Made by a program: the position numbers and the translations under genes. A DNA stretch of 64,000 bases from Bacillota bacterium (GTDB lineage: Bacteria; Bacillota_E; Sulfobacillia; Sulfobacillales; JAIMBI01): assembly GCA_021828405.1 (NCBI GenBank), contig JAKARZ010000004.1, positions 18,061 through 82,060 on the forward strand. The letters run 5' to 3'. Of this stretch, positions 1-7,824 are shown piece after piece. Numbering within the stretch: position 1 is the stretch's first letter; each line of letters opens with the position of its first letter. The notes beneath the pieces were generated by a model, which was not told the DNA's origin, ran no database searches, and saw only the letters and a list, made by a program, of their open reading frames with translations.

Positions 1-40
1 TGGCGTTCGCCGAGCGCTGCGGGACGAATGGCGCCCGCTT

Positions 41-1312
41 CTACGTCACTCCGCGACAGTCTCTGGCAACAGGCTCCGGGCGGGACATCCCCACCAGCCC
101 GAGGGCGCTTACCGCCACCATGATCCCAGACACCAACAGCACGGTCGACAGCGACACCAGCGTCGCCGCGACACCCGCAGCGACGGCCCCGAGCGGACTG
201 GTCACGCCCGTGAGCGCGCCCACCGCTCCGATGCTGCGCCCGATCACCTCAGGGCTGACCATTTGCTGAAGGAGTACATTGAGCGCTGTCGATTGGACCG
301 CTAGCGCGGTGCCCAGGATGAACATGAGTGGAAGATTTACCGCGAGAACTGGAATCCGGGATAGCGCCACGATAGACAGGCCGCCCAGGACCAACGGCAC
401 GATCGTCAGCGTCGCGGCAGTGAATCGGTCCTGGAGTCTACCAGAAGCTAGGCCGCCGGCGACTCCACCGACTCCCGCTGCCACCCAGAACCCTGCGAAT
501 GCTAACGGCCCCCCGTGCAGCACTTGACGCACCCACGCCACGTCCAGGACAAAGACGGCTATGGAGAAAAAACCCATTATCATTCCTAGCGGGACGAGAC
601 GGCGTAGAAATCGGTTCCGCCACAGGTCCTGCTGGCCGTCTACCACTTCGCGCCACAAACTCCGGCCGCGACGCTCCTGGACCGGTGGATCGGGACGCCC
701 CCGGCCAATGCGGGCCAGCGTGCCTACTGACGCCACAAAGGTGAGCGCGTCCAGGAAAAAAAGGGACGCGGGACCCAGAGCACTCAGAAGGGCTCCGGCG
801 AGCAATTGTCCCACGATACCGGCGGATGTTCGCGTGCTGGACAGAAGCCCCGTGGCCCGCGGCAGCCGTGCCTTCTCCACGAGCTGCTGCATGAACGCAA
901 ACGCCGCCGGCGTGAAAAAACTTCCCGCTACGCGACTCACGATAACGATGACGACGATGAGGCCGAGGTCCAAGTGGTGCGTGGCCGCTAAGGCAAACAG
1001 CGCGAAAGCCATTGCGGCGCGAACCATGTCGGTCGTCACAAGCGTCCGCCGGTGTCGCCATCGGTCCACGTAGACGCCGGCAAAGATCATGGCCAGACCC
1101 GATGCCTCTCCCGCGGCGGCCACCAAACCCAGTGCCGCGCGACTGTGAGTGAGCGAGAGGACCAGCCACACCAACGCAAGCCCGGTGAGTTGGTTGCCAA
1201 CCGTGGACACCCACTGTCCAGCGACGAGAATACCGAACGCGGGGTTGTCGCGTACCAAAGCCGTCAGGGAGACAGACTGAGGCGCCACGCTCCCCGATGA
1301 TTCGGTGCTCAT
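41..1312 (-). CDS. MFS transporter, probable lanthipeptide-cluster exporter
   Basis: A major facilitator superfamily efflux protein of about 423 residues and roughly 12 hydrophobic segments. It resembles the drug/siderophore exporter group: an early segment followed by DRWRHRR, the typical loop 2-3 basic motif. The ATG at 1312 is preferred over the ATG at 1331-1333 because a purine-rich GGAGAGGA lies about 10 bases before it. It follows the LanKC gene by 66 bases on the same strand, so the two are probably co-transcribed. That makes export of the modified peptide, or self-protection, a reasonable inference. Class III lanthipeptide clusters more often carry ABC exporters, so the substrate is not proven. 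Base composition matches the lower-GC island rather than the host. Confidence 0.8.
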   Translation of the reverse strand: MSTESSGSVAPQSVSLTALVRDNPAFGILVAGQWVSTVGNQLTGLALVWLVLSLTHSRAALGLVAAAGEASGLAMIFAGVYVDRWRHRRTLVTTDMVRAAMAFALFALAATHHLDLGLIVVIVIVSRVAGSFFTPAAFAFMQQLVEKARLPRATGLLSSTRTSAGIVGQLLAGALLSALGPASLFFLDALTFVASVGTLARIGRGRPDPPVQERRGRSLWREVVDGQQDLWRNRFLRRLVPLGMIMGFFSIAVFVLDVAWVRQVLHGGPLAFAGFWVAAGVGGVAGGLASGRLQDRFTAATLTIVPLVLGGLSIVALSRIPVLAVNLPLMFILGTALAVQSTALNVLLQQMVSPEVIGRSIGAVGALTGVTSPLGAVAAGVAATLVSLSTVLLVSGIMVAVSALGLVGMSRPEPVARDCRGVT

Positions 1313-1378
1313 TGCTGGGCCGTCCTCTCCCATCTATTTCTCAATCCAGCCGCAGCCGACGATTCAGACTCGACCACA

Positions 1379-4102
1379 TCACCCGACGGGGTGTCGCAGA
1401 GAGACCGGGGGGTTGCCTGCGGTGTGCAAGAGACCATCTGGCACAAAGTTGGAGTTGGAGACCCCCGTCAAGAGTCGATGGAGGAACAGCGCAATGCCTG
1501 CGGAGCCGGTGCCAAGGTCCATGGAAAGGCGAAACGAAAATTCGCCCGGAAAGTATGTGCCACTGTCCCGTCGCACTGCCTGCAACAGAATCCCGCGTGC
1601 CACGCTCCACGCCACTGCGCCACACTCCTGATCTCCCAAAATGTGAGATGCGTCCAGCAACGCATTTCCTAGCCCCGCAAGCCCGGAGAACAGACCAGGA
1701 AATTTTGTATACTTGCGTTGGATGTCCGGCAGGATTAGGCGGAATTGATTCATCAGGTCGGGGTCCTTGGTGATCGCGACATAACGGATGAGCGCGGTGA
1801 GCACTCCGGCCGAGCCGAAACGCCAATACGGTTCCCCTAGGCTGCTCGTCGGTTCTTCGCCAAACGATCGGTACCCCCCGGGCTGAGTCAGAGCTGCGTC
1901 TAGGTCAGATTGTAAGGCTATCCGCCCGATGTCTAAGAAATCCTCTCGTCGCGTGGCCAGGTAGAGGTAAAGGAAGAATAGACGGGCGCCGGCGGCACCA
2001 CGCGTATATCCCAGATAGCGCACACCCTCTGGAGTCGACCACGCGGCGTTAGCCCCACTATTCACCCGTTCTGATAAACCGTCACCTATCGCCACAGCCT
2101 CATTTAGGTATCGGGCCTCTGCCGTTTGCTGAAACAAATAGAGGCTTGCGAGACCGATGCCCGCCGCGCCGTCTTCGACGAACAGATCCGACCACCGAAG
2201 CGGATGGCTGACCGCAATTTCCCAAGATGCACGTGCCTCGTCATATTGTCTCAAATCCCATAGAGCCCACGCGATCCCTGACAGTCCGTGGTATAGGCCA
2301 GGAGGGTACTCGTGTGGGCTCAGTCTGTGAGACAGCACCCAATCTAGGTGGTGGTCAGCCACTGACCCGGTCACCCGGTTCACCACGCGCAACACGCCCA
2401 ACGCACCGTGAGACACCTCAAGCGGGTTTCGTTGGGCTGGGTCCGCTGGAAACAGGCGGTCACGACGGTCGAGGGTGGCGGAGGCCATGATCGCCGAGAT
2501 GATTTGGGGCAGGACGCTTCGTACCTCGTCCGAGGTAGCCGCACGAAACACCGGCGGCGCATCCGCGACCAGGGTGGCCGCCAGAATCGTAGGCTGGTCG
2601 AATGGCGGATCGTCGTCAGGAGGCGTCAACCCCAACAAGGGCCGAATGCGGGGGGCCCAAGGAAATTGAAGTCCATAATCCGACTCTAGTTCGCGTAGAA
2701 ACCGTTCCGGCGGTATCCCCCAAGACATCAACTCCGTCATGGGGTAGCTGAGCGTCATCAGGAGGCAGCCGAGCGCATAGCGGTCATCTTCGGGTGTTGC
2801 GCGGGGCTTGCGGTTTGGTCGCTGAAAGCCATGGGTGAACAGGGGAATCGCCCGCTCGCTGTCCGCGAACGTGGCAGCATCCAAGTCGATGAACATCACG
2901 CGCCCGTCGCCGGTGATAAGTATGTTCGTCGGCGACAGGTCCCCGAGGACAATCCCGTGATCGTGAACAGTTTCCACAGCGCGTATTAGTGCCTCCGCAA
3001 CCGTAGTATTCGCTACCCAGCGGCCCCGGATCGTAGTGTACTCTTCGGCCGCTGCCAAGCCCGGAGGCGGCGGCACCGGAGTCAGTTGTGATAGCGGCTG
3101 CCCTCCCACGAACTCCCGGACCAGGAAATAGTGCTCCCACTCTTGAAAAAATTCCACACCCTCTGGAACCAACGCGGTACGTGTGAGATGACGTAGCACC
3201 TTCCATTCATTTTTCCGAAGCGTGATGGCGTCGTTTCCAAAAGGATCATCGTCGACGTGCGGCCGTGCTTCTTTGATCACCACATCAGTGTCGCGGGAAC
3301 GGTCGTGTGCTAGGTACACTCCGCCGGAACTGGAAAAGTGACGTGGTCTGAGTATCCGATAACGACCATGGTTCAGCGTGAGTGACCCGGCCTTTTCACT
3401 GGCGGTCGGGCTCTCTGACCTGTCCGGGTCTAAGAACGGGTCTGCTGTGACCCACGGTGGCATTTGAAATCGTGGCAGGCGTCGGTCCTCCCACTCGGAC
3501 CCATCAGGTGCGACCAGAACAGGGACTCGACGGCCGTCGTAGGAAAGCCGAAAGCGAGGCCTCATGCCACCGTAGCGGTAAAAAACCGTCTTGGCATCCC
3601 GGAACCGACGGTCCGATAGTACGTAGGGGCCGCAGGCTCCTGTCAGTCTCCGCGCTAATTGGGCCAACAATGTCCCACACTGGGCCGAATCGACGAGGTA
3701 AATTGTGATGAACTTTCCGGAGCCACCGCGGTCCCATTCCCGTGAGTTAACCATCCTGAGAAAGGTCGGGTCGGCAGCAAACTTGGCAGCGACCCCCGCG
3801 GTCGCAACCAAGGGCACCACGGCTGTCAGCGTGCGCGGCGCATCAGCCAAAACACTGGACACATGGATTTTCCATCCATACGGTGGTACACGGTTTCTCG
3901 GTGGGACCATGTGCAACCAGATGGAGTCTCTCACCAGCTGCCAGTCCGTAGGCAACAGGGACCGTACGATTTCCTCATAATCGTCATTGATGGGTCGTCG
4001 TTCGACTGGCTCATAGAACGATCCGCCTGCGAGGCTGTGCAACCTCAGTTCCTCAAGACGCTTCATTTGTCGATACGCACGGCGCAAGTCGGCCTCTGAC
4101 AT
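1379..4102 (-). CDS. lanKC: Class III lanthionine synthetase (LanKC)
   Basis: A three-domain enzyme of about 907 residues that phosphorylates Ser/Thr of a precursor peptide, eliminates phosphate to dehydro residues and cyclises them with Cys. Residues 1-230 match the lyase region typical of LanKC (GKFITIY and GPYVLSDRRFRDAK blocks). Residues ~245-510 are the kinase, with GRYRIL, VVIKEA (lysine), LGDLSPTN (catalytic Asp, ~386) and FIDLDAA (metal Asp). Residues ~550-907 are a LanC-like cyclase with GLYHGLSGIA and GAAGIGLA repeats. At the places where LanC and class IV enzymes carry Cys-Cys-His zinc ligands the sequence reads YTRGAAGA and FPGLFSGLAG, so the zinc site is absent, as in class III. 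The start at 4102 has a strong GGAAGGAG eight bases upstream; the reading frame continues 25 codons further up without such a site. The precursor candidate ends 62 bases upstream. Confidence 0.92.
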   Translation of the reverse strand: MSEADLRRAYRQMKRLEELRLHSLAGGSFYEPVERRPINDDYEEIVRSLLPTDWQLVRDSIWLHMVPPRNRVPPYGWKIHVSSVLADAPRTLTAVVPLVATAGVAAKFAADPTFLRMVNSREWDRGGSGKFITIYLVDSAQCGTLLAQLARRLTGACGPYVLSDRRFRDAKTVFYRYGGMRPRFRLSYDGRRVPVLVAPDGSEWEDRRLPRFQMPPWVTADPFLDPDRSESPTASEKAGSLTLNHGRYRILRPRHFSSSGGVYLAHDRSRDTDVVIKEARPHVDDDPFGNDAITLRKNEWKVLRHLTRTALVPEGVEFFQEWEHYFLVREFVGGQPLSQLTPVPPPPGLAAAEEYTTIRGRWVANTTVAEALIRAVETVHDHGIVLGDLSPTNILITGDGRVMFIDLDAATFADSERAIPLFTHGFQRPNRKPRATPEDDRYALGCLLMTLSYPMTELMSWGIPPERFLRELESDYGLQFPWAPRIRPLLGLTPPDDDPPFDQPTILAATLVADAPPVFRAATSDEVRSVLPQIISAIMASATLDRRDRLFPADPAQRNPLEVSHGALGVLRVVNRVTGSVADHHLDWVLSHRLSPHEYPPGLYHGLSGIAWALWDLRQYDEARASWEIAVSHPLRWSDLFVEDGAAGIGLASLYLFQQTAEARYLNEAVAIGDGLSERVNSGANAAWSTPEGVRYLGYTRGAAGARLFFLYLYLATRREDFLDIGRIALQSDLDAALTQPGGYRSFGEEPTSSLGEPYWRFGSAGVLTALIRYVAITKDPDLMNQFRLILPDIQRKYTKFPGLFSGLAGLGNALLDASHILGDQECGAVAWSVARGILLQAVRRDSGTYFPGEFSFRLSMDLGTGSAGIALFLHRLLTGVSNSNFVPDGLLHTAGNPPVSLRHPVG

Positions 4103-4164
4103 CCTGGTCGCTCCTTCCTTCCCAACATGCGGTGATACGCCTGACCACCGCGCCGTGCACTCTC

Positions 4165-4386
4165 TTAGCAACTGCAAACGATGCTAATGGCGCTGGAGAG
4201 AGAGACGCTTTCGAAGTTCAGGCAGTCGTCAGCCGCTGTGGAGAGTGCCTCAGTAGAGGAGCGTGAGATACGCGACGCATCAGGCGCATCGCTTTCGAGG
4301 TTCGTCGCGCGTCCTCCGTTTTCCTTCTTCGGGAGAATCTTTCTGGTGAAAGTGCCGTGATGTGGGTGGCCGGGCGACAGGAACAC
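4165..4386 (-). CDS. lanA: Candidate class III lanthipeptide precursor peptide
   Basis: A small gene 62 bases ahead of lanKC. The frame ends in a Ser/Cys-rich tail: LSTAADDC, a linker, then SVSLSSAISIVCSC and stop. The tail contains Ser-x2-Ser-x2-Cys (SAISIVC) and Ser-x2-Ser-x5-Cys, the patterns LanKC enzymes turn into labionin or lanthionine. The only standard start in frame is GTG at 4384-4386 (73 residues), and I see no ribosome site before it. An in-frame ACG at 4303-4305 is preceded at six bases by GGAGGA and would give 46 residues, the normal size of class III precursors (RamS/LabA-like, about 40-45); its N-terminus would read (M)NLESDAPDAS. The usual leader LxxLQ motif is not obvious. 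The gene is easily missed because of its size and start. The call rests on position, composition and core motif. Confidence 0.72.
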   Translation of the reverse strand: MFLSPGHPHHGTFTRKILPKKENGGRATNLESDAPDASRISRSSTEALSTAADDCLNFESVSLSSAISIVCSC

Positions 4387-4668
4387 TTGCCCGACGGACG
4401 TTTTGGATCCTCACCCAGGTCGAGGGTACGTGCCAGCGGGCGGCTCTAAACACACAGTTGAGCCGACATCTGCCCCACACCGGGGGTATGACCGGTGGTC
4501 CCAAGACGCCGCTAAAATTCCGCTCGGGGCCGTCGACAGTACGGGGGTAGCCGGGGGCAGGGAAGGCCAACACAAGAAAACGGGCCGGGCAGGAACATGC
4601 GGCGCCGCTGGCGAACCAATCGCACAGGCACGGCCATCACAGCAATGTGGAGACGGGAGGTGGGGCGC

Positions 4669-4920
4669 GTGCCGTACCGTCCCCGCAACCCGTCCGGCTT
4701 TGTCCGCAAGCACCCCGACACGGCGACGGAGCGCTGGCAGGGCATCGTGAAATATTGGGATGTCACTGAGGAACGCTGGCGGCCACGCTCGAAAACCTTT
4801 GCCAGTCGGGCAGAGGCAAATGCGTGGGTTGACGCCGCCAAGATGGAACATCGGAAGAACCCCGGCTATCGTCCCCCCGCCGATGAAAACCCTGGCCGCG
4901 TACCTGACGCGATGGTTGGA
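4669..4920 (+). pseudogene. N-terminal arm-binding part of tyrosine integrase (separate frame)
   Basis: The GTG at 4669 has GGGAGG eight bases upstream and opens a frame encoding the N-terminal DNA-binding (AP2/arm-type) region of a phage/ICE integrase: RWQGIVKYWD, then KTFASRAEANAWVDAAK. The frame stops at 4918-4920, while the rest of the integrase continues in the +1-related frame from about 4883. The switch lies near a run of six C at 4873-4878. Either the integrase is broken by an indel in that run, or the two parts are made separately or by frameshifting. The overlap of an ATG with the first frame's end would allow translational restart. Confidence 0.7.
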
Positions 4921-5905
4921 TGACACCGTGACGGGCCGGCGACGGGCCAACACCGTGGATCGGTATCGACTGGCCGTGCGCCACATCGTGCGGCACCTCG
5001 GGTCGGTGCCGCTGTCGCACCTCAGTCCCCAGGATGTCCAACACCTGGATACCCTGCTCCTCGCCGATGGACTCGCCCCCGCCACCGTGAAACTAACGCA
5101 TACGGTGTTGCACGCGGCGTGCGAGGACGCGGTGACGGTGAACCTTCTGCTACGCAATCCGACGCGCGGCGTCCGGCCCCCGGCCCCCCGACGGCGAGAA
5201 CCCACGGTCCCGACGATTGCGGAAGCGCGGACGTTTCTCGCAGCGGCCGAATCCGACCGCCTGCGGGCCCTTTGGATCACGCTCGCGCTGACTGGCATGC
5301 GCCGGGGGGAGGCGCTGACGTTGCGATGGTCCGACGTGCATTGGGAGGATCAGACCATTGTGGTGGAGCGCACGCTCAGTCGCTACGGGGCCAAGCGCAC
5401 GCTGGAAGACACGAAAAGGCGTGCGGGCGGGCGTACGGTCGCCCTGTCCCCCTATCTGATCCGAGTGCTGCGCGATCAGCAAGCCCATCAGGCCGAGTTA
5501 CGGGCCGCGGCGGGGGATCGCTGGCAGGAGCACAATTGGATCTTTACCACGCGGAATGGCACGTGGATCGCCGGCGGCCATGCCTACGACGCCTTCAAGG
5601 CCCTTCGCCAGCGCGCAGGACTGCCGGACCGTATCCGCCCGCATGACCTCCGGCATGCCATGGCCACCCACTGGCTCGCGAGCGGCGTCCCGGTCAAGGT
5701 GGTGACGGAGCGGTTGGGGCATTCCAGTGTTGCGATCACGTTGGAGTTGTATGGTCACGTGCTGCCGACGATGCAAGCCACCGCGGCGGCCCAAATGGAA
5801 GCCGCCTTGGTGGACGGCGTCACCACGGCGTCACCACGAGCCGAGAGAAACCAGGTTTCTGAGGAGACGCAAGAGACAACCACTACCCCAGAAACCCTAT
5901 CATAA
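4883..5905 (+). CDS. Tyrosine site-specific integrase, core-binding and catalytic domains
   Basis: A site-specific recombinase of the lambda-integrase family that would integrate and excise the island. From the ATG at 4883, residues ~1-95 form the SAM-like core-binding domain (KTLAAYLTRWL onward). The catalytic domain follows, with TGMRRGEAL (Arg I), a lysine-containing beta hairpin, HDLRHAMATHWL (His-x-x-Arg) and LGHSSVAITLELYGHV (His and nucleophile Tyr). All catalytic residues appear present. The frame can be read upstream to 4760, but that stretch is a shadow of the N-terminal domain, which is encoded in another frame. The C-terminal tail (~35 residues, rich in Thr/Glu) is unremarkable. 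It lies next to the attachment-like site at 5953-5982, the usual arrangement. Confidence 0.85.
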   Translation: MKTLAAYLTRWLDDTVTGRRRANTVDRYRLAVRHIVRHLGSVPLSHLSPQDVQHLDTLLLADGLAPATVKLTHTVLHAACEDAVTVNLLLRNPTRGVRPPAPRRREPTVPTIAEARTFLAAAESDRLRALWITLALTGMRRGEALTLRWSDVHWEDQTIVVERTLSRYGAKRTLEDTKRRAGGRTVALSPYLIRVLRDQQAHQAELRAAAGDRWQEHNWIFTTRNGTWIAGGHAYDAFKALRQRAGLPDRIRPHDLRHAMATHWLASGVPVKVVTERLGHSSVAITLELYGHVLPTMQATAAAQMEAALVDGVTTASPRAERNQVSEETQETTTTPETLS

Positions 5906-5952
5906 CGCCACTTCAGAGGCGTTTGGCACATGGAGAGACATGCTGGGTGAGA

Positions 5953-5982
5953 ACAGAGGTTTGAGTCCCTTCGGGCGCACCA
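5953..5982 (+). other. Probable island attachment site: 3' end of a tRNA gene
   Basis: The sequence GGTTTGAGTCC resembles a T-arm and loop and is followed by CTT, then CGGGCGC, A and CCA. This is the 3' acceptor strand, discriminator and encoded CCA of a tRNA whose 5' strand would start GCGCCCG (often tRNA-Arg). No matching 5' half, D-arm or anticodon arm lies upstream. It is therefore a 3' fragment, as regenerated when an integrase uses a tRNA 3' end as its attachment site. It sits 48 bases after the integrase stop and just before an intrinsic terminator. The intact tRNA and the other boundary should lie left of this window. Confidence 0.6.
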
Positions 5983-5991
5983 AGAGTTTGA

Positions 5992-6024
5992 AACCCGCAT
6001 TCCGCTAGGGATTGCGGGTTTTTT
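5992..6024 (+). terminator. Intrinsic terminator after the tRNA fragment
   Basis: AACCCGCATTCC, a four-base loop, GGGATTGCGGG and then a run of six T. It probably came along as the original terminator of the tRNA gene and now insulates the island end. Confidence 0.8.
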
Positions 6025-6182
6025 CATGCGACATCCCCGGCGTCGCCAAGAGAGGTGGCAGAGAATGGCGGGCATCCGTGCGGCGCCGCCGGGTGCAGTA
6101 GGATCACTGCCAAAAGGGGGAGGCAGACGGTGGATATGACGGGCGCCTGGGATCGGCTGCGGCACACCCGTGCGCGCGCGAC

Positions 6183-6395
6183 CTGGGCGACATCCGGTGT
6201 GAGGGCGGCTGGGTGGAGCTGCTGGATTCTTGCTTCATGGCGCGGCTAACGCTCCATGCGGACAATGGGGCGGCGATGGCGTCCCAGCCGGGGGCCGCCC
6301 TGCTGGAGGAATTGGGCGTCACCAAGAGCCATTCCCGGCGGCACACATCCAACGACAATCCCTTCTCGGAACGCAGTTCAAGACACTCAAGTACC
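6183..6395 (+). pseudogene. Remnant of an IS3-type transposase (DDE/rve core)
   Basis: The frame around 6240-6375 encodes LTLHADNGAAMASQP, then ELGVTKSHSRRHTSNDNPFS. This matches the conserved integrase-core stretch of IS3-family transposases, where HADRGxxM and HVSNDNPFSE surround the second catalytic Asp. The expected continuation QFKTLKYP appears in a different frame after 6373, so the copy is frameshifted. The N-terminal domain, the orfA partner and recognisable terminal repeats are missing. It directly abuts the truncated phosphotransferase remnant on the other strand, suggesting that insertion destroyed that gene. Confidence 0.7.
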
Positions 6396-6763
6396 CTCAC
6401 CCGACACCCAGGGAAACACGGCGCAGCTGCAGTTCGGCCCGATTCGGACCGCGGGGCTTCCATCCAGGGAGGGGACCGGGGCCACCACGAAATCCAGGCG
6501 CGCCTCGTCGCGCAGGGCCACGGTCGTCGCGAAGGTCGTGGAGAGACCAGCAAAGGCACTGGCCGGATCTGCGCCCAGCCAGTCCTTATGGCGAAGGTCA
6601 TCCACTGTCACGAAATAGCGGCGGCCCTAGTCTGCCTCCGCCATCCAGTGATAACGCCGAAGCCCGTGGGTACGTAGGTCTGGCGCGAGGGACCAAGGCC
6701 CCAGGCCAATGCCAGGGCGCTGCGGACGTCGTTCGCGTCCAGATCGCCTGGCAAATCGTTCAT
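6396..6763 (-). pseudogene. Truncated aminoglycoside-phosphotransferase-like gene
   Basis: The minus-strand reading starts at ATG 6763 (MNDLPGDLDANDVRSALALAWGL, given here only as the start of the frame). It loses frame near GFG about 6650, meets a stop, and resumes as GRRYFVTVDDLRHKDWLG, then LDFVVAPVPSLDG, RIGPNCSCAVFPWVSGEG. This is the N-lobe of a kinase-fold phosphotransferase common in high-GC bacteria. The catalytic HGD loop and the C-lobe are absent because the coding sequence ends at the IS remnant. It cannot be functional. Confidence 0.65.
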
Positions 6764-6966
6764 GGGGTGAGCTTAGCACGCACGCGCTCCACTATCAGGT
6801 TCCGCCGACGGGTGCCCTGGTCGCGCGTGGGTCCCGCAAGCACGAAGCCCCAACCAGACCACCGCCTACGCCACAGAAAGAGCGGACGAACTGCCACGGC
6901 CAGCGAATCGCGGCCTCGCGTACGCGCTGTCGCGGTGTTATAGTGCGGTCATGCGGGAGGGGTTTT

Positions 6967-7389
6967 GTGCCAGACCCAGACGTTCGATGGCAGCAGCGGC
7001 TGCACCACTGCCAGCGTGCTCTACTCCAACTGGCGGCTGGCGTGCGCCTCGCCGCCGAGCGCACGCTCAGCCCCCTAGAGGAACAGGGTCTCATCAAAGC
7101 TTTTGAATACACGTACGAACTCTCGTGGAACGTCCTCAAGGACTTTCTGGAGAGCCAAGGTGCCGGCCCCCTCTATGGATCGCGGGACACTATCCGGTCC
7201 GCGTTCAGGGCTGGACTCCTTGAAGACGGCGAGGGCTGGATGGAGATGGTGGAGAGTCGGAATCTCACGGCTCACAGCTACGATGAGGCAACCGCGGCGC
7301 GCATTGTTGCTGATGTCCGCACGCGGTACGTTGCCCTCATCACCACGATGGTGGATGCCATGTCCGCGCGGGAAGCGACCTCGCCATGA
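6967..7389 (+). CDS. hepT: HepT-like HEPN protein (nucleotidyltransferase substrate-binding/toxin)
   Basis: A helical HEPN-fold protein of 140 residues from the HI0074/HepT group. Near residue 100 it carries RNLTAHSY, the Arg-x4-His-x-Tyr motif of HepT ribonuclease toxins, whose Tyr is the known AMPylation target of MntA. The GTG at 6967 has GGGAGG six bases before it. The frame can be read further upstream to 6709, but that part resembles nothing. Its stop overlaps the start of the nucleotidyltransferase gene (ATGA at 7386-7389), the standard toxin-antitoxin arrangement. Its location beside the island boundary among broken genes fits a mobile addiction module. Confidence 0.85.
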   Translation: MPDPDVRWQQRLHHCQRALLQLAAGVRLAAERTLSPLEEQGLIKAFEYTYELSWNVLKDFLESQGAGPLYGSRDTIRSAFRAGLLEDGEGWMEMVESRNLTAHSYDEATAARIVADVRTRYVALITTMVDAMSAREATSP

Positions 7390-7709
7390 CGTTCGGGCTC
7401 TCCGACCGCTCGGTTCGGACGGTGCAATCCATCCTTCAGCAGGAGCCTGCGGTAGAGCGGGCGATCCTGTTTGGGTCGCGCGCCAAAGGGACCCACCGCC
7501 CAGGCTCCGACATTGATCTTGCGCTTGTAGGCCCTGAATTGCAGCACACCGCGCTCCTTCGCCTCATGCGCGCTTTTGCGGACTCTTCGCTCCCCTACAC
7601 GGTGGATCTTGCTGTCTGGCATCTCATAGAAGACCCCGAGCTCAGGAGCCACATTGACAGACGCGGAGTGCCGTTCTACGAGCGCGATTTGGGCCGGGTC
7701 CGGCTGTAG
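7386..7709 (+). CDS. mntA: MntA-like minimal nucleotidyltransferase (antitoxin)
   Basis: A minimal nucleotidyltransferase of 107 residues with the signature GSRAKGTHRPGSDIDLAL (Gly-Ser-x10-Asp-x-Asp) at about residues 29-46 and a third acidic position in TVDLAV near 76. In characterised HepT/MntA pairs this protein adds AMP to the toxin tyrosine and silences it. It overlaps the HepT gene by four bases and is therefore translationally coupled. The three catalytic acidic residues are intact, so the module looks functional. Confidence 0.87.
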   Translation: MTFGLSDRSVRTVQSILQQEPAVERAILFGSRAKGTHRPGSDIDLALVGPELQHTALLRLMRAFADSSLPYTVDLAVWHLIEDPELRSHIDRRGVPFYERDLGRVRL

Positions 7710-7824
7710 GCGCGACCCGAGGCCAGCCAGACCCTTGGTAGGACGCTTCAGACCGAGGTGGCGTTTGTGGAGCGGGTGTCGATGAGGGCGCGCTCCACGG
7801 CTCACACCCGTCGCTACCGCGCGC

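Noticed and set aside
5941..5982. Complete tRNA gene
   Set aside because: Only the T-arm-like and 3' acceptor part can be read; no 5' acceptor strand, D-arm or anticodon arm is present upstream.
6709..6966. N-terminal extension of the HepT gene
   Set aside because: The upstream residues look like noncoding translation, while GTG 6967 has a proper ribosome site and matches the family N-terminus.
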